Part shown: in pieces, positions 53,608 through 61,842 of the stretch | Layout of the letters: every line of letters begins with the position of its first letter | Position numbering within the stretch: position 1 is the stretch's first letter | Assembly (NCBI RefSeq): GCF_019550795.1 | Contig: NZ_CP080545.1 | Span: forward strand, 3,382,001 to 3,446,000 | DNA: 64,000 nt | Reading direction: 5' to 3' | From: Paenibacillus sp. sptzw28 | GTDB taxonomy: Bacteria > Bacillota > Bacilli > Paenibacillales > Paenibacillaceae | Notes under the pieces: generated by a model | What the model saw: only the letters and a program-made list of their open reading frames with translations | Database searches by the model: none | What the model was told of the DNA's origin: nothing | Made by a program: the position numbers and the translations under genes

Positions 53608-53988
53608 TTAATCCGGTTCGTTCATACGGTCATATTCTTCTCTTGCCCGCTGGACATGAGGATAGTGCTCATTCGTCCATTGCTTAAATTGGCGTATGTG
53701 AAGCATCAATGTTTCGCTAAGCGGCGTTAGCTCATATTCGACAGTCGGGGGCACGGATGGATGAACCTCGCGTTTCACGAGTCCATCCCGTTCAAGCTGT
53801 CGCAGCGTCTGGGTCAGCATTTTCTGGGAGACGCCCTCGATACGCTTGCCGATTTCGCCGTAACGCTTGCTGCCTTCATCCAAAGCATGCAGGACGAGTA
53901 CCGTCCACTTGCTTGATATAATCTCGAGCACCCGACGGTAACCGCATGCTGAATCAGAAATATCGGATTTGATTGTTTCGTTTCTCAT
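53608..53988 (-). CDS. HxlR family transcriptional regulator
   Basis: 126-residue winged-helix regulator. SACGYRRVLEIISSKWTVLV (with the conserved Cys), GEIGKRIEGVSQKMLTQTLR and EYELTPLSETLMLHIRQ are the HxlR signatures. Divergent from the oxidoreductase gene at 54104; HxlR proteins usually control such a neighbour in response to quinones or electrophiles. Confidence 0.9.
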   Translation of the reverse strand: MRNETIKSDISDSACGYRRVLEIISSKWTVLVLHALDEGSKRYGEIGKRIEGVSQKMLTQTLRQLERDGLVKREVHPSVPPTVEYELTPLSETLMLHIRQFKQWTNEHYPHVQRAREEYDRMNEPD

Positions 53989-54103
53989 AAACTATCCTCC
54001 ACGCACCAAAACGTTCGTTTCGCACCCAAAAGTGCCTACTTACTTTATTTTAGTACATATATTATTGTATGTCTATGCCCTAAACTAAAAGGAGAGATTA
54101 TCC

Positions 54104-55119
54104 ATGAAAGTATTTGAACTGAAAAACGGCTTCGGCCTTGATCAAGTCACAATGGCGGAGCGTCCCATACCGTTACCCGGACCGGGCGAAGTTCTCATTA
54201 AGCTGCGTGCTGTTTCGCTCAACTCCCGTGATTTGGGCGTGATTAACGGATTCTACTACCCCGATTTGAAGCTGCCGCTTATCCCTCTTTCTGATGGTGT
54301 CGGCGAAGTTGCAGCTGTTGGTGAGCAAGTCACTCGCTTCGAGATTGGAGACCGAGTAAGCGGCATTTTCTCACAGCAGTGGCTTTCCGGTGAACCAACA
54401 GAGGCGTGGCTTAACGGTTTACTCGGCGGTCCCTTGGACGGCTTACTCGCGGAATACGCCATTCTGAATGAGAGCGGTCTGGTGCTTGTGCCGAAGCACT
54501 TGACGGATGAGGAAGCAGCCGCTCTCCCTTGCGCGCTGGGGTGACAGCTTGGCAGGCAATTGTAGCGGAAGGCAATGTGAAAGCAGGCGATACCGTTGTT
54601 GTGCAGGGAACCGGCGGCGTTTCATTGTTTGCACTCCAATTCGCCAAGCTGCAGGGTGCGAGGGTCATTGTTACGTCAAGCAGCGACGAGAAGCTGGAAC
54701 GCGCGAAGAAGCTTGGCGCCGATTTCGGTATTAATTACCGCAGCACGCCCGATTGGGACAAAGCGGTGCTGGATTGGACAGATGGACGCGGCGCAGATCA
54801 TGTGGTTGATCTGGGCGGGGCGTCCACACTGAACCGCTCGGTCGCTGCCGTCCGCTTCGGAGGGCGGGTAAGTTTGGTCGGTATCTTATCGGGCGCGACA
54901 GCGGAGGGCTTCCAGCTCGTTCCTACTTTCCAGAAGAGAGTGCGGCTTCAAGGAATAAACGTCGGGAACCGCGATATGTTTGAAGCGATGAATCGCGCGA
55001 TCGAGCAGCATAAGCTCCAACCCGTAATTGACCGTGTTTTTCCGTTTGAACAGTCGATCGAAGCATTGAAATATATGGCTGAGGGAACTCATTTCGGGAA
55101 AATTGGCATTAAGTTTTAA
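54104..55119 (+). pseudogene. NAD(P)-dependent alcohol dehydrogenase (MDR) with a 2-bp insertion
   Basis: Medium-chain dehydrogenase of about 336 residues. N-terminal GroES-like domain (PGPGEVLIKLRAVSLNSRDLG, FEIGDRVSGIF) ends at EEAAALPCALG, where the frame stops near 54541. The second frame carries AGVTAWQAIVAEGNVKAGDT and the Rossmann motif QGTGGVSLFALQFAK to the end VIDRVFPFEQSIEALKYM. The family sequence LPCAGVTAW would be restored by removing one GC from tgcgcgct, so a dinucleotide slip is the cause. ATG 54104 follows AAGGAGAG. It is divergent from an HxlR gene that probably regulated it. Confidence 0.88.
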
Positions 55120-55243
55120 AGATATTGTTTGCGAAAACAGGGCAACAAAGCAGTCCAAGACTGGGATCACGCAGTAATGGACTGCTTGCTGCTTATTATG
55201 TTTTAGGATAAATAGCTGCAATAGTCAATGTCATTGTCGTTTA

Positions 55244-55837
55244 TTAATACCGCCATTTACTTTTACTTATCGTGTAATGATTATACTGCTCTTGCCGGAT
55301 CTCAATAATGGTTTGGAAATCGAAACCACATTTACGGATGACTCTATTAGAGGGTAAGTTACGGAGCAGAGCGATAGAATTTAGCTGCTCTATATCTGTG
55401 TGCTCGAACAAATACTTGATGATTCCTTGAACAGCCTGGGTGGTATAGCCCTTGTTTGTGTAGTCCTTCGATATTGCAAACATAATCTCTCTATTAGAAG
55501 GCGGCAATTCATCTTTAATACCGGTGCAGCACCACCCAATAAATTCACCAGTCTCCTTTGAAATAATACCTAAACGCAGCCGGAGATTTTCAATGCCACC
55601 GTCTTTCGATACAGCTTCTAAAAACTGCTTGTTTTCTACTGTTTCATAATTTAATAACCAATCCAAACGTTGTTCCCTGGATACGTTCCAACCGGGCAAA
55701 TATTCTACTATTTCGGGTTGATGGGTAATACTGTAAATAGCATCAATATCGCTTATTTGGTACTCACGCAGTAAAACATCTTTACAATCTATTGTGAAAA
55801 TATTGTCTGCGGAACCCGCTTGATTACTTGAATTCAT
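55244..55837 (-). CDS. GNAT family N-acetyltransferase (RimJ/RimL-like)
   Basis: About 197 residues. LREYQISDIDAIYSITHQPE, GEFIGWCCTGI, the acetyl-CoA stretch SKDYTNKGYTTQAVQGIIKY and SNRVIRKCGFDFQ identify a RimJ/L-type GNAT. The ATG at 55837 has GGGAG 8 nt upstream and begins just beyond the preceding FMN protein gene, so the two are co-transcribed. Confidence 0.85.
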   Translation of the reverse strand: MNSSNQAGSADNIFTIDCKDVLLREYQISDIDAIYSITHQPEIVEYLPGWNVSREQRLDWLLNYETVENKQFLEAVSKDGGIENLRLRLGIISKETGEFIGWCCTGIKDELPPSNREIMFAISKDYTNKGYTTQAVQGIIKYLFEHTDIEQLNSIALLRNLPSNRVIRKCGFDFQTIIEIRQEQYNHYTISKSKWRY

Positions 55838-55853
55838 TTTCATTCTCCCGTCA

Positions 55854-56297
55854 TTATGAAGACCCAACTTTATAAGATTGATCTCTTACAACCACCGTTT
55901 CCGGTGTAAAACTTATTAATAGATTGCTGTCACTTAAGCCTCGAAAACGACTATCCCAATCCTCCATATTCGGACCTAAATAACGTGATAACAATCTCAT
56001 AGCGATATCTTTATCATATGGCCGCACACTGGCTGCTCCGCGAAAGCCGACATGCAATACTTTCCCCGTATTTCTATTAAAATCAACGATTCCTATAGCG
56101 CATTTTGGGTTTTTCAGGATCCTGTTTGGAAAACTATCCGCAGATGTTCCTATGATCCAAAGTTGGGTTTTTTCCCAGAGATACCATACGGGAGAATCTC
56201 TTGGCCCTTCGTCCGACATCGTAGAAAGGTGAGCAAACAAAGGTTCCTTTAAGAATTCATCCAAGTCAAAACTCCGGTTTCCTCTGATGAGTTTCAT
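55854..56297 (-). CDS. Pyridoxamine 5'-phosphate oxidase-like FMN-binding protein
   Basis: 147 residues with the split-barrel fold: AHLSTMSDEGPRDSPVWYLW, LWIIGTSADSFPNRIL-KNPKCAI and VLHVGFRGAASVRPYDKD. Such proteins bind FMN or F420 and reduce small molecules or heme; the exact role is unknown. First gene of a pair with a GNAT gene. Confidence 0.82.
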   Translation of the reverse strand: MKLIRGNRSFDLDEFLKEPLFAHLSTMSDEGPRDSPVWYLWEKTQLWIIGTSADSFPNRILKNPKCAIGIVDFNRNTGKVLHVGFRGAASVRPYDKDIAMRLLSRYLGPNMEDWDSRFRGLSDSNLLISFTPETVVVRDQSYKVGSS

Positions 56298-56346
56298 CCG
56301 AATACCACCAATCCATGAAAAAGCTCTGGTAACTTAGCTCCTGAAT

Positions 56347-57849
56347 TTACATCGAATTTATCCGCCTGCGAATTGCCTCCCTAGCTTCTTCCCGATCATC
56401 GAAGTGTATCGTCCTCTCCTTCAGGATCTGATACGTTTCATGGCCTTTACCTGCGATAATAACGATATCGCCGGAATTAGCCATTTCAATAGCACGGTTA
56501 ATCGCTTGTCTGCGATCCTCGATCAGTTCATAAGAATCAATTGATGTTCCGTATTCGCATAAACCTTGTTCGATATCCTTTAGTATACGAAATGGATCTT
56601 CGGAGCGAGGGTTATCCGACGTGACGATAATAAAGTCGCTGTATTGTGCAGCCAGCTTACCCATTACCGGCCGTTTGGTCCGATCCCTGTCACCGCCGCA
56701 GCCAAAGACGGTAATAATCTTTGCGCCGGCAAATTCGCGCAGGGTAGATAGCGCCTTCTCTAAGCCGTCGGGAGTATGGGCATAGTCGGCGAGCACAAGG
56801 AAATCCTGCTGTTCATCCACTACTTCCATCCGGCCCGGGACACTTGTCAAATTTGCCAGCCCCTGCCGGATGTTATCAAGGGGTATCTCTTCGGCAATCG
56901 CGGTCGCTATAGCCGCAAGAGCATTGTAGACATTAAAAGTTCCAACCATCTTCAGCTCCATCGCAGCCGAACCTGCAAAAGAATGCAGCTTGAATTTCGT
57001 TCCATTCGAGGTCAGCTGAATATCTTCGGCCATGACATCCGCCTGGTTCTTAATCCCGTATGTAATAACCTGCGCAGCAGTTAGTCCGTTCAAATAGTTG
57101 GAGGCCTCATCGTCAGCGTTCAAGACGGCGTATTTTCGATTGGAAGGATCCGGCGTAAATGAATTACCAAGCCTTGAGAATAACATCCCCTTTGCTGCGA
57201 GATAGTTCTCCATTGTTCCATGATAATCCAAGTGGTCTTGTGTGAGGTTTGTAAAAACGGCTGTTCGAAAATCACAACCAAGCACCCTTCCTAGATGCAG
57301 TCCCTGAGAAGTCACTTCCATAACACAGAAGTCAGTCGAAATTTCCTTCATCTTCTTTAAATTTGCCTGTAATTTGTTTGGATCCTGGGTATTAATATCC
57401 GTCTCCAATAATGAAGGACCAATTTTTGTACCGATATTCCCCATTAGGCCTGTTGAATAACCGGCATGAGTCAATATCGACTCAATCATGTGGCTTGTTG
57501 TCGTCTTTCCATTCGTCCCCGTTACTCCAATCAACTTGATATCCTGACTCGGATACCCATTGAAGTGCGCGGCAAGAGCCGCCAATGCATACCTTGCATT
57601 TGGCACCTTTATTGCCGGTATATTTACTGTTACATCGCGTTCTACAATTAAAGCTGCCGCTCCTGCTTTTACAGCATCATCAATAAACTTATGACGATCC
57701 TCTTGAAATCCGGGAACGCCTGGAATACATACGAACAGCTCTCCCGGCTGCAAATTCTGCGAGTTAATTGATATACCTGTAATGTCGATATCAGCATCGC
57801 CGTTAACCTGGTAAATGGTTAGAACACCAATAAGCTCCTTTAGCTTCAA
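56347..57849 (-). CDS. MurE-like UDP-N-acetylmuramyl-tripeptide synthetase (paralogue)
   Basis: Cytoplasmic Mur ligase of 500 residues that adds the third amino acid to UDP-MurNAc-dipeptide. Visible: ATP loop GVTGTNGKTTT (about 108-118), carbamylated-Lys region LAAKGMLFSRLG (Lys about 220), DHLDYHGTMENY, DYAHTPDGLEKAL, GCGGDRDRTKRPVM and TSDNPRSEDP, whose DNPR is the meso-diaminopimelate recognition motif. The block usually read EVSSHAL is EVTSQGL here, so a conserved His is replaced by Gln. It is not in a dcw cluster but behind a Rieske gene, indicating an accessory copy. TTG at 57849, G-rich ribosome site 8 nt upstream. Confidence 0.88.
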   Translation of the reverse strand: MKLKELIGVLTIYQVNGDADIDITGISINSQNLQPGELFVCIPGVPGFQEDRHKFIDDAVKAGAAALIVERDVTVNIPAIKVPNARYALAALAAHFNGYPSQDIKLIGVTGTNGKTTTSHMIESILTHAGYSTGLMGNIGTKIGPSLLETDINTQDPNKLQANLKKMKEISTDFCVMEVTSQGLHLGRVLGCDFRTAVFTNLTQDHLDYHGTMENYLAAKGMLFSRLGNSFTPDPSNRKYAVLNADDEASNYLNGLTAAQVITYGIKNQADVMAEDIQLTSNGTKFKLHSFAGSAAMELKMVGTFNVYNALAAIATAIAEEIPLDNIRQGLANLTSVPGRMEVVDEQQDFLVLADYAHTPDGLEKALSTLREFAGAKIITVFGCGGDRDRTKRPVMGKLAAQYSDFIIVTSDNPRSEDPFRILKDIEQGLCEYGTSIDSYELIEDRRQAINRAIEMANSGDIVIIAGKGHETYQILKERTIHFDDREEAREAIRRRINSM

Positions 57850-57892
57850 AAAAGAATCCCCCCTATGCAACAAAAATGATATCGCTTATCTA

Positions 57893-58453
57893 TTAGACTC
57901 TGTTAACAATACTTCCCTTTATCGGCGATAAAATATCGATATACACACTGTTGTGAATGATAATAGGTTCAAATGTATCAAGCCCTTGCGACACAGCCTT
58001 GACTGCATTTCCCTTTATGTCGAATTCGGCGCCATGACATGGGCATCGGAAGAAAAGCCCATTTACAGCACCGCGCTCCGCTTCCGGAGCAGGTTCTATT
58101 TCACATCCCAGATGAGTGCATGAAGGTGACATAATGTGTACGCCGCTCTTTGTATCGTTTTTCACATAAACGAAAGAATTGATCGGTTTCGTAACCCACG
58201 CATCTTGTATGACAGCCTGGTAATGAACTTTTTTCACGCCTTCCACAGCCATCAACTCCTGCAGATCGCCCAGAATTACTATGTTCCCTGGCCTTTCTTG
58301 GGGAGTCCGCCCCTTATACTTTACAGCCCCATAATAAAACAATCCGGTACTCCCCGCCAAAATCCCTGCTGCTCCCAGCACCACCTTACCGGATGTACTC
58401 AAAAAGGAACGCCTCGTTATTCTTTTGGGATATCGTCCATTCAAAACAGTCAC
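57893..58453 (-). CDS. Tat-exported Rieske [2Fe-2S] protein
   Basis: 186-residue protein with a twin-arginine signal/anchor (TRRSFLSTSG, helix to about residue 42) and a Rieske fold outside the membrane. Cluster-binding boxes SCTHLGC (C112, H114, C117) and CPCHGAEF (C137, C139, H140) include the extra disulfide cysteines typical of bc1/b6f-type Rieske proteins. It resembles QcrA, but no cytochrome b or c genes are near. It lies 44 bp before the MurE-like gene and 20 bp after a nucleotidyltransferase gene. Start uncertain; the GTG has a ribosome site very close. Confidence 0.87.
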   Translation of the reverse strand: MTVLNGRYPKRITRRSFLSTSGKVVLGAAGILAGSTGLFYYGAVKYKGRTPQERPGNIVILGDLQELMAVEGVKKVHYQAVIQDAWVTKPINSFVYVKNDTKSGVHIMSPSCTHLGCEIEPAPEAERGAVNGLFFRCPCHGAEFDIKGNAVKAVSQGLDTFEPIIIHNSVYIDILSPIKGSIVNRV

Positions 58454-58473
58454 AACCTTCCAAAGGGCTCACT

Positions 58474-59235
58474 TTAAGGTTTCTCCAACTCTTCTCTTAG
58501 TTCTTTAAGAAGCTCACTAAACCATAATTGTGACTGTTCAATTTTCATTTCCAGGTCATCAACTGAACCGATTTTAAACAGTTCTTCCAATTTTCCAAGT
58601 ACATCAGGCGGAAGATGCTTCGATATGGAAACAATATAGTAATCATGATTAATAGGTTTGTATTTGATACGTAATAACTCGATAAGCGGGGTTACAACGA
58701 ATTTGTGATAATAACCCATCGCTTCAAGGAATTTGTTACGCTTTACGTATTTCTTTGCCCTTGCTTTCTGATTCATCATATTTTCAAGGTGGTATAACCG
58801 GTTAATTAACCGCAGGTTAAGTTCATCTGCATCAAGGCTTTCATATTGTACAACGCCTTTTTTGTCGAAGATTATGTATGGAATTTCACTGTCATTTTCC
58901 GTGATAAATTTATGTTCACTGCTAATTTGAACAGTAATGTCAAGAAATAAGGAATCGGGGGTGTCTTGTAAATGATACACTTTATATCTTGAGTTCGGGT
59001 TGTTTCGCGGTTCTTCATAAGATAAATCTATTCTACCAATATCTGTTAATATATTCTCCAAGAGGCTAAATATTTCATTCCCAAAACCGTCTTCAACATC
59101 AAATACAATATCAATATCGGAATATTGGTCCATTGAATTAGTGCCGTCTGAACCCTCTAACCAGATCGCGTTTATTTGTTTAGTGTCCTTCAAGCCTTCT
59201 TCAATCCGCGAAAGTATATATTCTCTTGTAATCAT
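58474..59235 (-). CDS. Nucleotidyltransferase (aminoglycoside adenylyltransferase-like)
   Basis: 253-residue protein with an N-terminal nucleotidyltransferase fold: WLEGSDGTNSMDQYSDIDIV carries the G-S and D-x-D metal motif. The rest is mainly helical, as in AadK/Ant(6)-like enzymes, but the similarity is general, so an antibiotic-resistance role is not shown. GAGAGGA precedes ATG 59235. The gene lies 33 bp after a GNAT gene and 20 bp before the Rieske gene. Confidence 0.78.
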   Translation of the reverse strand: MITREYILSRIEEGLKDTKQINAIWLEGSDGTNSMDQYSDIDIVFDVEDGFGNEIFSLLENILTDIGRIDLSYEEPRNNPNSRYKVYHLQDTPDSLFLDITVQISSEHKFITENDSEIPYIIFDKKGVVQYESLDADELNLRLINRLYHLENMMNQKARAKKYVKRNKFLEAMGYYHKFVVTPLIELLRIKYKPINHDYYIVSISKHLPPDVLGKLEELFKIGSVDDLEMKIEQSQLWFSELLKELREELEKP

Positions 59236-59267
59236 AGAGTTCGTCCTCTCTGGTAATTTGAACATTG

Positions 59268-59756
59268 TTAAAGCTCACTCATATTATCCAAGACCTTCTT
59301 GAAAACTACCCGGTTACCGCCGCGGCCATCATAGTTAATAAATGCCGGTACACCCCCCAGTTCTTGTTCCTGAGGCTCAATCATGAAACCAAGCCGGGCA
59401 TGAAATGCTATGGAATTCTTTTTTCCCGGAGCAGTCACACATCGAATGACACTTCTTCCTAATGATCCGGCACGTTCGAAAAATGTTTCATAAAGCGAGC
59501 GTCCGATGCCTTTGCCGCGCCAAGCGGGGTCAACCATCACGATTCGAATATAGGCCTCGTCCGGTTCGGATTGTGACAGGAAACCGATAATGAATCCAAC
59601 AATCTTCCCGTTTTCTTCGGCCAATAGACAGGTTTCGCGGAAATGATGGATATACCATCTGGATAACATATCGCTTGAATAATGACCTCCCCACCAGTCG
59701 TCCGCTGCCTTCAGAATATATTCACAATCGTTTTGATTCATTTGTCTTATGATCAA
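59268..59756 (-). CDS. GNAT family N-acetyltransferase
   Basis: 162 residues. MIIRQMNQNDCEYILKAADD start, the acetyl-CoA motif IVMVDPAWRGKGIGRSLYET and SIAFHARLGFMIE. First gene of the run that includes the nucleotidyltransferase, Rieske and MurE-like genes. Substrate unknown. Confidence 0.85.
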   Translation of the reverse strand: MIIRQMNQNDCEYILKAADDWWGGHYSSDMLSRWYIHHFRETCLLAEENGKIVGFIIGFLSQSEPDEAYIRIVMVDPAWRGKGIGRSLYETFFERAGSLGRSVIRCVTAPGKKNSIAFHARLGFMIEPQEQELGGVPAFINYDGRGGNRVVFKKVLDNMSEL

Positions 59757-59801
59757 ACAGCATTCCCCCTTCTCATTAGAAGATAAGTATAGGTTTCAGA
59801 T

Positions 59802-60425
59802 TTACTTCCCTTTTGGTTTGTTCTTCTGGAAATGAGGCCGAAGCAAAGAAAATTGTTTGGCAAGAAAATGCGGAGTATATGGCATGTCGTTTCTAAGCCA
59901 AGAAACGATCGTTCCAATCAGGGCTGAAGATGCGTACCAAATGGCAATGTCCTTCTGAATACCTTCTGTCGTGAGGCAGGAGTCGTTCTCCATTCTCTCC
60001 CATCTGGCGGTAATCGATTCCGTTAGCAGCTTTAGCAGACGTTCCGTAAAGATCGGAGTTCGTCTGGAGCCGAGAATGACTTTATAAAATTTTGCATGCT
60101 CGGCAATATGCTCGAGTACATTCACCAGTACCGGCCAATCCGCATCTTCTTCAGTATTCAGATTCACCCTCGTATTCTCTGAAATCCGCTTAATGTCCAG
60201 GGCCATATCATCAGCCATTTTTTCCAGCATATCCGGAATGTCTCGATAATGAAGATAGAAGGTAACGCGGTTGATAGTGGCTCGCTCTGCGATGCGGTTA
60301 ACTGAAATTTTCTCGAGATCCATTTCCTGTAGCAGTTCAACAAAGGCATCTCTAATCAATTGACGAGTACGAAGTATTCGGGGATCCATGCGCGGCTTTA
60401 TCTTATCCATCGTATCGTATCCCAT
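59802..60425 (-). CDS. TetR/AcrR family regulator
   Basis: About 203-207 residues. DNA-binding domain MDPRILRTRQLIRDAFVELL and ISVNRIAERATINRVTFYLHY; the C-terminal domain (DDMALDIKRI, SSALIGTIVSWLRND) is the TetR_C_7 type. ATG at 60425 or 60410. It is divergent from the broken P450 gene, the probable former target. Confidence 0.85.
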   Translation of the reverse strand: MGYDTMDKIKPRMDPRILRTRQLIRDAFVELLQEMDLEKISVNRIAERATINRVTFYLHYRDIPDMLEKMADDMALDIKRISENTRVNLNTEEDADWPVLVNVLEHIAEHAKFYKVILGSRRTPIFTERLLKLLTESITARWERMENDSCLTTEGIQKDIAIWYASSALIGTIVSWLRNDMPYTPHFLAKQFSLLRPHFQKNKPKGK

Positions 60426-60744
60426 TCCTTTCCTTATTAGATAGTAAGCTACAATTTCCTGCTTTACGTAGAACATCTTCAAGTTAAACTACACAAAATG
60501 AATTTCATGTATATTACTGTACACTTCATCAATAAGCGTCGCTTGTAAACTCACTATTTCTGTTTATAATCTAATTTATACACCGTGGATTATACAACAC
60601 ATTGTAAATTATGTCCACGACAGAGATGAAAGGATGGAGTTGGCGATTCTTTCCCATATTTTGTGAAAACCCGGGTTTGCAAGATGGCTTTATTGAGATA
60701 TGGTTTTACCTTATTTTAAATGGATCATTTAGGAGGGATTTTTT
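60426..60744. other. Divergent promoter region of TetR and P450 genes
   Basis: 319 bp, AT-rich. A near-palindrome tgtatattactgtaca at about 60508-60523 may be the TetR operator. No gene. Confidence 0.4.
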
Positions 60745-61693
60745 ATGAGTTCAGTCGATCAAACCATCCTTTTGCACGAAATTTGCGTTCGCCCCCCGTA
60801 CCCTTGAGGCATGGGAACCCCGAATTCAGGCTATTGTCGATGAATTGATCATGGATATGGAAGGGCTGGAAACAATAGATGTTATGCAGAAGCTGGCGAT
60901 TCCTCTTCCCGTGGTTGTCATTTCGGATTTACTCGGCGTCCCATCCAAAGACCGGGCGATGATTAAAACCTGGTCAGACATCATCTTCCTTCCGTTTGCC
61001 AAGGAAACTTACGACGACATTAACGCTCAGAAAGCACAGGTCATGAAGGAGTTTTATGAGTACTTGTACCCCATCGTGCTGGAGAAACGGAAGAATCCAG
61101 CCGATGACATCATCTCCGACTTGACGAAAGCCGAGCTTGAAGGCGAGCAATTAACGGATGAGGAAGTGGTCATGTCCTCCATCGGACTGCTCGGTGCCGG
61201 AAATGAAACGACGACGACTTTCATTTCCAACGCCTTTTATTCCATGCTGTTTGACCAGCCGGGTATTTATCAGGAGCTGCGAGCCGACTTGTCATTGGTT
61301 CCCAAGCTGCTTGAGGAAGTGCTGCGTTTCCGCTTTCCGTCAGTCATGGATCGCAGGATAACGCAAGATACCGCAGTCTTCGGACACGAAATGAAGCAAG
61401 GGCAAATGATTATGGCGTGGGTCGGTGCCGCCGATCGGGATGAGGCCCAGTTCGCCCATGGGGATGAGTTTGATGCCCATCGCCCGAATAATCAACAGCA
61501 TCTCGCGTTCGGATCCGGTCCGCATTTCTGTTTGGGCGCCCCGCTTGCCCGCATGGAAGCGCGTATCGCGCTCTCCTCCTTTGTAAAGCGTTTCGCCGAT
61601 ATCGGGGCGGTTGAGGGCTTCGAGGTGACCGACCATTTGACCGATTCGGCGCTGGGCCAATCCCTTAAGAGCCTCCCTATTCGACTAGCTTAA
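60745..61693 (+). pseudogene. Cytochrome P450 with N-terminal internal deletion
   Basis: Bacterial P450, normally about 400 residues. The ATG at 60745 with AGGAGGG gives 12 codons (SSVDQTILLHE), then the frame is broken; the other frame resumes with KFAFAPRTLEAWEPRIQAI, which is normally residue 95-110. Some 80 residues of the A-B-C helix region are lost at about 60782. The rest is intact: I-helix GLLGAGNETTTTF, ExxR in EEVLRFRFP, and the heme-ligand loop FGSGPHFCLGAPLAR. Without the substrate-pocket segment it should be inactive. Confidence 0.88.
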
Positions 61694-61727
61694 GCTATTT
61701 AGTTCAAAAAGCTGCATGCAAAAAAAC

Positions 61728-61766
61728 AGCGTTTTAACTTTAATTTAAAGTTAAAACGCTTTTTTT
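61728..61766. terminator. Bidirectional terminator between P450 and surface protein genes
   Basis: Perfect 15-bp stem starting agcgttttaac with a three-base loop and T runs on the plus strand and an A run before it; suited to both converging genes. Confidence 0.9.
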
Positions 61767-61842
61767 GTATACTATTGCTCTCAATTCATAAGACGCAAGT
61801 CCTACAGTGCTGCTGGATGACGCCTGGGAAATTCCGTTTGCG

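Noticed and set aside
58474..59235. The nucleotidyltransferase as a streptomycin-resistance gene.
   Set aside because: The nucleotidyltransferase motif is present but nothing specific to aminoglycoside enzymes could be confirmed by eye, so only the general family is claimed.
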